64,000 nt of DNA from Macrotrachela quadricornifera. Lineage: Eukaryota > Rotifera > Eurotatoria > Philodinida > Philodinidae. Position 1 is the stretch's first letter. Each line of letters begins with the position of its first letter. A program made the translations under genes and the position numbers. The stretch covers positions 564,550-628,549 of the forward strand of contig JAJEKB010000381.1 of assembly GCA_022393335.1 (NCBI GenBank), written 5' to 3'. Positions 1-11,956 of the stretch are shown here, one piece after another. The notes below the pieces were generated by a model that was not told where the DNA came from, did not search any database, and saw nothing but the letters and a program-made list of their open reading frames with translations.

Positions 1-2399
1 ACCTAAAGCTCCTTGATATTCAGGATTTTGTCTATAGAAAATATAATATATCATTTTGTTTTATTGTAAAAGAAAATGAAATTTTATTTACCTTGTTCGA
101 AAAACAGATGTAAGAATATGTTTATTACCAGCTGCTCGAGGTAAAATGCCAGCAAATAATTGATTTTTTTCAATGATATGATCATTTTGTATAACAATAT
201 CAAATGGACTTAAAATTTTGAAATAGATAAATATTTATTAAATTTAATTAAAAATCAATTTTTACATTGATAATTGTGTTTTAAATGAATCAATTGGTGA
301 AAGTGTACCACTAGTTAATAAAATAGATCGAGTATTTTGCATACATAATTGTCGCATACCATAACCTGGTGATAAACACCAATAATGAAGTTTTTTAGGT
401 CCTAAAAATACTTAAAAATAAAACAAAGAAACAGACAGAAAAATTTTATTTACGTTTTAGAGTAATAATCGAAGGTCTTTGATCATTATTATTACTATTC
501 TCTTCTTCAATATAGACCTAAATAAATAATTTAGTATTATTATTATTATTATTAATTTATTTAAATAATATACTTTGAAAACAGCTTTTCGTTGTGCATC
601 CATATCAAATGTAAATAATGGTTGACCATTTTCATCTAATGGATGAACAGTCTAATATAGAAATATATATTTAATTAAAAATAAAAAGAATTTTTACTTC
701 AATAAATTCAGATAATTTAAGTAGGGAATGTCCATTTGAACGAAATATTGTACTAGCTAAAACGAATATAAAAAAACAACATATAATTATATTATAAATA
801 AAATACAAACATCTAGCAGCCATAAATTGATTAATCTCTTGAAGTTGTTGAATATCACCTTGTGGATTAAAATTTATTTCAGCACTTGTTAACCATTTAA
901 AAGCAACACTAAAATAACAAATATATAATATATTTTATTTTTCTTTAATAAATCATACTCGCCAGGTGATGGAATATTTCCTTTAGTTGTTTTCATATTA
1001 TCTAATAGTTCTTCTAATTTTACAATTTTTACTTTATAAAAATTAAAATCATAAAGTTTATTTTTTGTTTTGTATATTAAATAATTAACTTACATTTTAA
1101 ACTACAAATTTGATCTTGTGTAATAGTTAATGCTAAAAAATAATATTTAATATATACATAAAATAATGAATAAATCAATTATTTACCATTTGCATTAATA
1201 TTGTTATCATCATTATCATCATTTGATGTAATAGAAGATGTTGATGATTGTGAATCGATCATCCATTGCATAACTTTAGTAATATCATCTAGACAGCCAG
1301 CAAGATCAAGTGAACTAATCATAACTGAAGCTGCATCTTCACATTGTTGTTCAATATTATGAGCTTCATCAAATATAATTATACATTTACGTACATTAAT
1401 TTTATGAATACGACGAGCCTATATAAAAAAAAGAAAAAAATCAAAATATTTATTTTTATTTTTTGATTTATTATTAAAATACTTTAGCATCAAGTAAATA
1501 ATTATAAGGCATAAATATAATATCAGCTTTTTCTTTAAGGTCTCTTGCTGCAAAATAAGGACAAAATCTAAACAAAAACTTTAACTATTATTATTTTTAC
1601 AATTTTTTATACTTTTTCTGTATTCCTTCTTTAACCAAATCTTCAATATCCATTGGTGGTAATTTAACAATATCAGGTTTTGATGCTATAATTTAAATAA
1701 ATTAATAGGATTTTATTTTTAAAATAAAATATACTTTCAAAATTTCGATGAAATAAACATGTTTTTCGATGAACTTTTTCTCGACAAACTGATATTTTAT
1801 CAGAACTATTTTCAAGAGATTTTACATCTGGATGAATACAAAGTTGATCACGAGAACCTAAAACAGTTATTTTCATACGACTAAAATAAATATATATATA
1901 TGTATATTATTTTATTAATTTGAATTTTCAAACTTATAAGCAGTTGATTTGAATTCTTTAACAACTTGTGCTAGTTGAGAATGAGTACGTGATGCATATA
2001 TAATTTGAACGGGTGCTTCTACATTATATCAATGAATTTAAATAAATATATAAGAAAAATATTACCATTGGAATCGGAATTATATATTTTATATTGTTCA
2101 AGCCACGCAAGTGATGCACATAATAAAGAAAGAGTCTTTCCAGTACCTATCATTACATATTATTTTAATAAATAATAATAATAACTTTTTACCTGTTGGA
2201 CTTTCAAGAATACCATTTTGGCCCTTTAGGTAGAAAAAGAAAATATTAAAACAAATTTTACTTTTTTTTAGATTCAAACAAAAAAAAATAATCAGACTTT
2301 AGTTAAACAGTCAACAACAGCTTTCATATAATCAAGTTGACATTGATAAGCATCAAAAGGAAATAAAACAGTCAAACCATCAATTAAATATGGATGCAT
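1..2399 (-). CDS. RTEL1: RTEL1-type DNA helicase, 5' part (3' end off the left edge)
   Basis: This is a nuclear superfamily-2 Fe-S helicase of the RTEL1/FANCJ/XPD group, which unwinds D-loops, T-loops and G-quadruplexes to protect telomeres and control recombination. Reading leftward from the ATG at 2399, the protein opens with a short leader containing [13 protein letters not shown]. It then has the Walker A motif SPTGTGKT (lysine near residue 48), the segment YASRTHSQL and the stretch [12 protein letters not shown] that is typical of RTEL1. A cysteine-containing region that should bind the Fe-S cluster follows, then the DEAH box in IIIFDEAHN and the later LTSGTLSP motif. About a dozen exons are separated by short introns. 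The helicase C-terminal half and any harmonin or PCNA-binding parts lie outside the window. RTEL1 is preferred over FANCJ and XPD because the first 50 residues and the [10 protein letters not shown] block match RTEL1 best. Confidence 0.9.
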
Positions 2400-2751
2400 T
2401 AGAAAAATGTAAATAAATTTACTCTATCACTATTTTCTTTTCCATATAATCACAAAGATAAAAATGAATCATCATTTTAACTGTCAAAGATCTTTTATCG
2501 AATGAAATATTATCATTTAAAATGATTGGTTTATATAATTAAATATAATTCACAAATAAAATTATATTTTATTCTCCTGTAATTATATTTCAATTTATTA
2601 ATTTATTTATGTTGTTTAACAATATGAAACAAAAAAAAAATTACAAAATATTAAATCTATTTGTTGTGAAAAAGAAAATTTGCGAAATATCTATCATGAT
2701 AAAAAAAACGATAAAAACTATGTCAGAATTATTACAATTAAAATATTATTT

Positions 2752-3163
2752 CTATTTTTGAGATGTTGTTAATTCAGCAACAGATTCAGCAACAAGATTT
2801 AATAAAACATCAACTTTTAATTTTAACATATTATTTTCTTCTTGTAATATTAGAACTTCTTTTCGAATTTTTTGTGCATTACCACTTGATCCAGTTCCAC
2901 CAAGACTTTCTGCACCACCTAGATAGATAATATCAAAATATTTATATATATATATAAATATATATTATTGTTATACCTGTATTCCAATCACCATTGTCCT
3001 TATCAAAAGCAATTTTTCTATCTGCAATTCTGACATCAATTTCATCATATCTGGGACCTAATTCACGAGCCATTTGATCAGCAGATAATTTAAGTGGAGT
3101 TCTCGAAGCATGTTTTCGTGGTTTAGTTTTTTTAATTGAAAATTGATTTGAAAAAAACGACAT
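2752..3163 (-). CDS. CBY1: Chibby homolog (beta-catenin antagonist / basal-body protein)
   Basis: Chibby is a small coiled-coil protein that binds beta-catenin and acts at the ciliary base. Two exons (2977-3163 and 2752-2918) are separated by a 58-bp intron and give 117 residues; human CBY1 has 126. The start MSFFSNQFSIKKTKPRK matches the Chibby N-terminus. The C-terminal exon carries a leucine-rich coiled coil with the block EENNMLKLKVDVLL, followed by an ending rich in S, A and E. The start is divergent from TRAPPC2L, with about 270 bp between them. Length, both conserved blocks and domain order agree, so the call is strong. Confidence 0.92.
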
Positions 3164-3433
3164 GATAGGAAATAATCAATCTTATTCTTCTATTTAAAAA
3201 TGTATATATATATATAAATAATCAATAAAATTTATCGGCCATTAATTGAATTGTTGTTAGGTTGTTATTTCTATAGAAATGTATTTTTTATAGTTAATGA
3301 CATATAGCGACAACATAACATTTTACTTGTTTATTTTATAAACCAATAGAAAGAAAAAAAGAGATTTTAGATAATATTTTTTTTGACAAATAAGTTTTAA
3401 GTCTTATCTTTTAGTTTGTATTCATTTTTAAAA

Positions 3434-4056
3434 ATGGCTTGTTGTGTTGCAGTTTTAATAAAAGAAGTAGTTAAAATAATTTTTCCTTTTTTGATTTAAT
3501 CTTAATAAATATTATTTATATAGAATTTAATTTATCTTCGTCGATCAACAGAAGAACTTAAATTTCTTTTTCTTATTCATGCTTCAATTGATATACTTGA
3601 TGATAAAGTTAATCAATTAACTAAACCTGGAGGTGATCGAGATCCAAAAGATTTTTATCTTGGTCTACTTTATCCAGTAGAAGAATACAAAATGTAAATA
3701 ATTATATTTTTCTTTTTATATTAAATATACTTTTTTTTCTGATTCTTTTACTTTTTAGTTATGGATATGTTTCATCTACACGTGTTAAATTTATTTTAAT
3801 TTTTGAACATTCAACTTCAATGTCACTTAAAGATGCAGATATAAAATTACTTTTTCAACGTTTACATCAAGCATATATTGATTGTGTATCAAATCCATTT
3901 TATGAACCAAATACACAATTAAAATCCAAACGTTTTGAACAAGTTGTTACAAGTTTAATGGTACAAAATGAATCAATAACATCTTCAGTATCATTACCAC
4001 CACCACCACCATCATCATCATCATTCTCATCAGTTACATTTAATACAGCGACATAA
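3434..4056 (+). CDS. TRAPPC2L: TRAPP complex subunit 2-like
   Basis: This is a longin-fold subunit of the TRAPP vesicle-tethering complexes that act at the ER-Golgi interface. Three exons (3434-3466, 3524-3693, 3759-4056) give 166 residues. The fold is visible from MACCVAVLIKE through YLGLLYPVEEYK and YGYVSSTR to NPFYEPNTQLKS and a final VVTSLMVQNE block; each has a direct counterpart in human TRAPPC2L. About 25 extra residues at the C-terminus are a low-complexity proline/serine tail (five prolines, then several serines) that the human protein lacks. The gene ends 21 bp from the stop codon of the convergent PKD2-like gene, so the two 3' UTRs probably overlap. Confidence 0.93.
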
Positions 4057-4077
4057 TTTCTTTCTTTATTTATTTAT

Positions 4078-7000
4078 TTAATTTGTTGAAAAATGATTAA
4101 CATAAAGTTCAATTACATTTTCAAGTGCTTTAGGAATAAGATTTTCAAAATTTTTTATTCGTTGATCAAGAATATCTAGATGTTGTTTCATTAATAATGC
4201 TTGTTCAATATTAACTGTATTAATAAGAATTCTTTCACGTGCAGTCAAAGCAGTTTTTTTCCAATGTTCTACTAATTTTTCATATTGATTATTAAAAATT
4301 TTAAATTCATCATAAAGAGTTTTAATAGTTTCATTTTGTTCCATTTGAAAGAGAAATATATCATTATCATCATTATTTTTATCATTATTAAATGATAAAC
4401 GTTGAAAAAATTTCTCAATAATATCATTATTATAACCATCATTAAGAAGAATTTTTTTTAATTTTTCTTTTATAATTAATTGTTTTTCTTCTAATAATAT
4501 TTCATCATTATCATTATTATTATCATCTGTTCGTAAATCAATATCATCATTTAGATCAATAGATTTATTAAAAAAATAATTAAGAAAAGGATTTATTTGT
4601 TGAATAATTGCAGCTTGAAGTATTGGTCGTTTCAAATGACGTAATACTTTCGATTCTTTTGTATTTATTCCATAAGTAGATTCTTCATGAAGATCATCTT
4701 CAAATTGCTTTTGTTCTTGTTTACCCAATAGATAAGTTTCATTTACAATAGCAACTAAGAGATTAAGTAAAACAAAAAATACAACACATACATATAACAT
4801 ATAAAAAATCTAGATAAGAAAAATATCTGTTAGACATTTTTGTATTTATATAAAAAAGAAAACAACTTTCTTACTGGAGTCCATGTTGGTGATACACGAT
4901 AGGCACGATCATACTCAAATTGACCAAGTGTACATCGAATAAGTGTATAAGATGTTAGAGCAAAAGTGTGAAACTAAAAGTAAATTAAAAGATATAGTTA
5001 AAACTTCATGATACGATACTTCTGCGCAACAATAACCGCGAGAGCAAAAGTGGTGAGTGTGAGAATAGGGACTTTATAAGCAAGTATTACATATGAATAT
5101 ACGTTGCGTAGAAATGTCGCTTAACTCATCCTCTTCGGATATTTGAGAATCTTGAAGGAATATTTTCAATAAGTGTTGGAAGCGAGTAGAGAACCGTACA
5201 AAACTACATGAATGATAGAGTATATGGAAGACTTTAAAAAATACACTGTCATTGTTTTTTAGCTCTCATCCCTTCAAAAAGAGTAACTTATCATTAAAAA
5301 TTTCAAGATTGAGATAAACACGTAAAGAGGTAGATCATCTTCGTATCTTTCAGAAATGAAATTAAAAATTTGGATATTTTACTGTAATCATTTGCTTAAA
5401 AGAGAGGTTTTTTACTCTTTGTCCAAGGTTATTCAATATATTTAAGAGGTTTTTCGTGGAAAGAGCATGTCAAGATGCAGGGAAGAAGTGAGTCATTGAG
5501 TTTGTGATTTCCTTTCTACGCTAAAAAAAATACGAAATTTGAAAAAAAAGCTCTGTGATATCCTATATCCTGACGTTTTCTTTGTAACAGAAAAAAACAA
5601 TGAGATGTTTAGCACAAGCCTAGACCAGAAGATATAGGATGCAAAATGAACTATTTTTTTACCTTAGTTTGGTAGCTATTTCGTTCAAACATCATGGAAT
5701 AGGACTAAAAATTTTATCGTAGTCTCATCATTTCAGCTCCGGCATATCCCAAAAATGACAGTAAATTCAACTCAGTAGAAAAAATCCCGGCTTCAAAGAG
5801 TTTTAAAGCATACTTCATATAGTTCATTGCCATAATGGAATGTAGCAAACACTACAAATGACATGAAAATAAGAAAAAATAATAGAAGAAAACCAAGTGA
5901 ATTTCTAATTGATTTACAGAATACATCCAGTAGATTTGCTAATAAATTAGAAAAATGAGGAAGAAAACGAAGTAAACGTATAAGACTAGCTGCTGTCATA
6001 AATGCTTGTACATCATTACGATTAATTTGTATTTCAATAAAATATGTTAATTCTTTAAAAATATCATTTTTTGTCATAGAAAAACATTTTAAAGTTTGTG
6101 ATATATATATAAGAAATAAAATATCAAAATAGAATGAAATTGTAAATAGAATAAGTAGACCAAGATCATATACATTCCAACCAGATGATATAATAAACAT
6201 TAAACGATGTTCAGCTATTTTACCAACATAATAAAAAATAAATATAATATAACATAGAATAAATAATATTTGAAATATGCCTAATATTTTTTTTCGTCCA
6301 TAAAAATAACCATTAATTGAAATTGTATAGAAAAAATCTTTTACTTCAACTGTACCTAAAAACAAAAATAAAATTTTTATCGTTTTTTTCTTTTATATTT
6401 ATTTTGATTAAATTTTTTTACCAGTTGTAAGAAATTCAAAAAGTATATTGAGTGATGTAAGTAGTTCTGTATTTGGATTGAAATAAATGAATTCAATAAA
6501 AATTGCTCGTGTACTCAAATCTAACCAAGCACCTTTTTTTAAATTTATTATTGCTTCATCATTTAAATCTTTTATCGGACGAAAATTATATATAAAACCA
6601 CCAGTATTATAAGGTCCATATACATTAGATAATTTTAATGCTCTTGTTATCTTTGGTAATGTATAATCGTATTGATAATCTGTGACAGAGATGAATTTAT
6701 CTTGATATTCTTTAGATTTATGATAAGGTGCATAGCAATTAACTGGTCGTACACTGAGATCTTTAATAATATGACAATAAGAATCATTAACACGAATTTG
6801 ACGTAGACGAGGTATACCAAGAATAAAATTTTCATCTGATAATAATATTTGATAATTGAACTCATCAGTGGAATTATTTGTTGATTCTTTCCATTGAACA
6901 ACATTACCTATATAAATAAGAATTGAAGATATTATATGAAATAAAATTCATACTATAAAGCTCTTCATTAAATCGATCTAAATATTCCCAAAATTCATCA

Positions 7001-7337
7001 ATCGTTTTAACTGTATATAGTTCTAATTTATTAACAAATAATCGTCGAATACATTTGTCTGCATTGAAAATATCTTGAGACACAGAATTTATGGTACAAA
7101 TAACTGTAACAATTATAAGAAATACTAAAGAGATTTAGATTAAAAATGCTAATAAGTATAATCATGAATGAAATAATTACCTAAATAAAATATAAATTCA
7201 CTTAAAGTGACATTTTTTTCGTTGATTTTATCTTGTAGACGATTTTTGTTGAGAATTAGACGAAGTTTACGTTTAAGTCGAACAGCAGATGGTTCGAAAT
7301 CTTTCAGAAGAAAACTTGACTCATCCTCTTTTAACAT
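4078..7337 (-). CDS. Polycystin-2-like (PKD2/TRPP) cation channel
   Basis: This is a six-transmembrane polycystin channel. From the ATG at 7337 it has a basic N-terminus, then a first membrane helix (VFLIIVTVICTI). The large extracellular TOP domain follows, with blocks ILGIPRLRQIRV, GAWLDLSTRAIFIEF and LLTSLNILFEFLTT matching PKD2. Next come the voltage-sensor-like helices including FIISSGWNVYDLG, the S4-S5 stretch RLLRFLPHFSNL, and the last helix FFVLLNLLVAIVNETYLLG. The cytoplasmic tail is acidic and asparagine-rich, with a helical end but no clear EF-hand. In the pore the usual LGD filter reads LGQFEY. The intron at 4974-5813 is 840 bp, far longer than its neighbours. Likely membrane is plasma or ciliary. 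PKD1-type N-terminal domains are absent. Confidence 0.85.
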
Positions 7338-8241
7338 AGTATATAACGCGCCAACTCTAAACTGATTAGGTATATTCTCTCTAAAAATTCATAAAGTTAT
7401 ATTTCTATAAAATCGTTGATCCTTTTTTCTGAACGTTTATTCTCGATATCATATTTTTTCGAACTGCTTTTTTTTAAACAAATAACTGTAAACGTATCTT
7501 GGTGTTTTAATACTATTAGAAAATGAAGAACGTTTTTTAATGACTATATTAAAATTGATGGACTTGTTACTGTTTTTCTTCAGTCTTTCTTTTATCGCTG
7601 CTGCTATACGAGAAGTAATAAATATAAATATTTCTTATGACTGAACTACATACGAACAGAAAAACAAAGTAGATAATTCCATTAAATAAATATTTTTAAA
7701 AAATCAACTTCATCTTTCACTATTTTTCATTTTGCCTATGTATGAGAGTTGATCCAACAACGTACACGGTCAAAGAACAATAGATTATAAGCTTCAAATC
7801 AAAATCAAAAAATTTTTAGAGATATCATGTGAATAGCATTATAATTTCGAAATTAATCAATATGTGAACATAATGTTTCTTCCTCGACTGGAATCTATTA
7901 TGAAATTTGGAATTACGTGTTTCATGGCACACAGAATCGCACTTTATATTGATAAAAAATATCCAAATCATTCAAAACTACAGAATGAAAACGGCCTATA
8001 TTTTAACAAAATGATCAATTGCAGAAATATCATCCGTATACTACTATTTTCCACACACATTGTCAGACCTGAACAATAAGGAAAGAACGTATTTGTCAAC
8101 AGTGTCTGAATTCGTCTAATGATCGTTGTATCTCGAGACTCGAAAAATAGCGACGTTCACTATATGCAAAATATTATTAAACCAAAAAATGAAATAATAA
8201 AACACACAACAAATAAAGTTTTCAATATATGTTTGAGGTCA
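7338..8241. other. Intergenic region between the PKD2-like gene and MCMDC2
   Basis: About 0.9 kb of AT-rich sequence upstream of the PKD2-like start and downstream of MCMDC2. It should hold the PKD2-like promoter. I see no convincing gene, tRNA or repeat. The 71-codon open frame at 7864-8079 has no recognisable feature and no splice-site context. Confidence 0.5.
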
Positions 8242-11200
8242 CTAGTAGATAAATGGTGATGATTGCTGAGTGTATCTTCGATGTTGAGTTGAAGTTGGAG
8301 TATATTGATCACAAAATGCTGCAAGTTCTTGAGAGAAAATAATCATACGTTGTTCAATCTAAAAACAAAATCAAAATGAATTCATGAATAAAATAACAAA
8401 TAAATTATTTAAACTCACAGCATCAATTAAAACTGGATCGGTAAGAATAGGTGGTGATCGATATTGTTCACTAACAAGATTTTCACAACCTATGCACAAT
8501 AAAAATCATTCTAGTCGATCAAATTAAAAAAAAGCATCTTACCAAGTCGAGTCATTGTTGAAATTTCAAACAAATAAATTGCGAAAGTCATATCAGATTC
8601 TGTAGCTTCCATATGTGCATTACATTTAGCTATAGCTTCACATACTTGTGTTCTATATTAAATAAAAAATTAGTAAATAAAATCATATATAATCAACTTA
8701 CAAAACATCAGTCGTCGAAGATGGTAATTCTGTATAAGCAAAAAGAGTTCGTTTTGTTCGACGACATGCACAAAAATATTTTTTCAAAAGAAATTCAGCT
8801 TCATCACTCAATGGCATATCGATCATTCGAACAAAAGCAAGAAACTATATTTTAACAAAAAAAAAAAAAGACAACCTATTTGATTCAATAAGAAATAAAT
8901 ATATAATTACACTACGAATATCATCAATCCATTGACTAGTTCGTTGATCAATTATTTCTTGTTGATTATCATTACTTAATATTGAATCCAAATAACAATC
9001 TATTGTTTCTTCTATAATAATAAATAATTTTAAAAAAAACCCAAAAAAGACAGAATATTTTCTTACCATATTCATATTCAATTTCATCTAGTGGCAACAC
9101 TAGACTGAATGCACTTTAAAATCAAATAGAGATACACTATTTTAAACTAAATAAAAATAAATCGAAACTTACTCAGCTAATGCTGGTGATAAATCATTAG
9201 TTGGTTCTACTACTCGATCACCATGCAACCATAAACGACTATCATGATAAGCCCAAATATTACTTTTAAATGGTACAGTATAAACAATTTTTGATGCTTC
9301 TTCATTTTTATGAACTTCAATACTAAGTGTTTTAGTTTCAAATGCTATATAAACAAAAAATAACAATAATTTAATCAAAAAATATTTTCTTTTTTAACCA
9401 GAAATAAGTTGTTTTATTTGTGACTTGCTTAAACGATCAATACTTTCCAAATAAGTGATTCCATCATCACCCATAACAATTGAACCAGCTATAAACAAAA
9501 AAAAAATTACATACAAAAATAATAAGAAAAATATTTAAATACAAAACTAACCAGAAACAATAAATGAATGATGTTTATTATTTGAAATAGGTGCAATTGT
9601 AAGTGGATATTGTTGTCGATGAATAATACTATATCGAGCATATTTTAATGCTGTTTGACAAAGAATATCAGCTACACGACTTTCATTACCAACAATAAGT
9701 AAATGAAGTGATGATGAAACAAGACTAAGTATTAAACCCATCTTAACATGAGTACAATATTTCGCTAATCGAATATGTGCTATTAAGATAATTATTATCA
9801 AAAAAAAAAAAATAAGATAGATATTTTAAATAAGACATACGACAGAAAAGTGTTGATAGAATATTAAGAAAACTGAATGAATGATGATGAGCAAAATTAT
9901 GATGTAAATGACGAATAGAATCTGGTAAAGAAAGACGTTGTAATTGAAATGAATCACATTGTAACGTCTGTAAATATTGTATAAAAAATTAAAAGAATAT
10001 AATTGAATTATTATTCATACTTCAAAAATTACACGATTCAAATATGGATCATAAATAGGATAGCAAATGAAATTATATTTTCCACCAAGACGAATCTTTG
10101 AAACATTTTCATCTAAACGAAAAAAAAAAATTCGAAGACATATCATTCAAGGAATTCATTGTTCATTTACCACGAACAATTATAGTATATGTATTTGATA
10201 ATAAAGTATCAAATTCTAGATCATATGTTGATGAAAGAATAGGTGTTTCTGGTTCTTTTATTTTGACAGCAATAACAAGTTTTTCTATACAAAAAGACAA
10301 ATATTGATGATTTTATAAATGTATGGTATACATACCAGAAGTCCATCTTTTATTAATATCTTCATTAAGAAATAAATCACATCCATCACATAAAATAGTT
10401 CTATAAATATAGAGTATTTTGTAGAAATGAAATTATTTTCCATCTTTAATCGTACTAACTTTCCAACTTTACAAACATATGGATGTTCAATATCAAATAA
10501 TACAAACTTTTGACGTTTTCGATCACTTAAAGGACATAACAAACTATGACATGCATATTTGAGACCACGTCTAATATAAATAAATATAATTGTTAATGTA
10601 AAATTAAAGAATAAAAAAATTTAAGAATACATGTAAGGTGAAACAGCACTTGATGCAATTACAGTACCATTAAAACGAACAGGATGTGTACGAGATAATA
10701 AATCAGCTTGTGAAGTATTTGATAATACATGAAATCTAGTTTTTTTTTGACAATATTAGTTAGATTTTAGATATGTAAAAAATAAATAATGAAATTTACT
10801 CTGGTCGTGGTGGTAATTTATCATAAACGAATCGAATGACAATTTGATTCGAATGACTACAAAGACTTTTAACATTCTTGTAAATAATCTATAAAAAAAA
10901 TTATAATAAGAATATATTAAAATGGTATAGCCAAATTAAATATTAATACTTGTTGAGCATATGTTGTAGCACGTCTTTGTTGATGAATTATAAATTCAGT
11001 AAATGAATCTAAATATGATTTATTTTATTTTATTATTAATATAACATATAACAAACGATATAATCATTACTAGAAATTTGATAACATTTATCTAATTGAA
11101 TTGGAATAATAAATGGATAGAAACATATCTATCACATATTAATAAATTGTTACTTGATTTATAGATACATATCTATTAGAACTTACTTCTGAATCTTTTG

Positions 11201-11330
11201 AATTTTGAATTGTTTCTACAAGTTGTTGTAAACTAGCATTTGACACTTCTTGTTCAATATATAAACGTAATAAACTAAAATCTGATTTTTCAATTAAATG
11301 AATTCCTTGACTAAATGCTTGGCTAGTCAT
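8242..11330 (-). CDS. MCMDC2: Minichromosome-maintenance domain-containing protein 2
   Basis: This is a divergent MCM-family protein needed for meiotic recombination (MCMDC2 in vertebrates; related to the Drosophila mei-MCMs). About fifteen short exons run from ATG 11330 to a TAG at 8242-8244. The zinc-ribbon/OB part contains LKYACHSLLCPLSDRK and a C-x2-C (ILCDGCDLF). The AAA-like part contains HIRLAKYCTHVKMGLILSLV and AGSIVMGDDGITYLESIDRLS. The canonical Walker A lysine is not seen: the equivalent stretch reads VGNESRVADI. The arginine-finger region is also degenerate. This is the pattern expected of MCMDC2 rather than of a replicative MCM2-7 or MCM8/9. The frame can be extended upstream only with a TTG, so the ATG is chosen. 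Confidence 0.85.
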
Positions 11331-11956
11331 TATTTTTCTAATATACAAACGTTACACATGTTTTTAAAATAATTTATTGTTCAAATAACTAAAGATGAAC
11401 ATCGTGATTACTATCACGTGTTTTCTATATCCTTTCCGTTAAATAAGAAGAAAAATTATTCGACGACATGTTTCTTTATTTTTCTTCTGACAAATTGAAA
11501 GAAAATATATATCATATCCAAATCATGTTATTATTGATGAGAAAAAATTTCACTTAAGGAATATAGTTTCAGTACAGACGAAATTTCTTGATAAGCCATC
11601 ATAAAAAAATTGTTTTTTTTTAATATAAACATACTTAAAACTAGACAAAAAATTTTCGAATGTCAAATTTAGAATACATTCGAAATTTTGACAGATGATA
11701 TTCAGAGGTTCACCAAATATTTGTTTTGGAAAATTAATCATTAAGTTATATAATAAAGAATTATTTAAATGAAATAATATAAAAATTCTTTAATTAAAGA
11801 AATTGCAGGAATTTCAGTATTTAAACGAGTTCTGAAAATTCGTTCTACACAAATACACTAATATTAGATGATCATTATATGCTGAAGAAGGATATATCTT
11901 TATTTTAATAAATTATAAGAGAAAAATTCGTACATAAAAATAATAGAAAAATTTCT
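11331..11956. other. Intergenic region with a short perfect-stem hairpin
   Basis: This stretch separates the MCMDC2 start from the CCM2 stop. It is AT-rich and without a supported gene. Within it, around 11646-11691, an inverted repeat (arms AAAATTTTCGAATGT and ACATTCGAAATTTT, about 12 nt apart) could form a hairpin. Confidence 0.5.

Noticed and set aside
7864..8079. 71-codon open frame between the PKD2-like gene and MCMDC2
   Set aside because: No family-like blocks, no supporting splice or promoter context; chance frame in AT-rich DNA.
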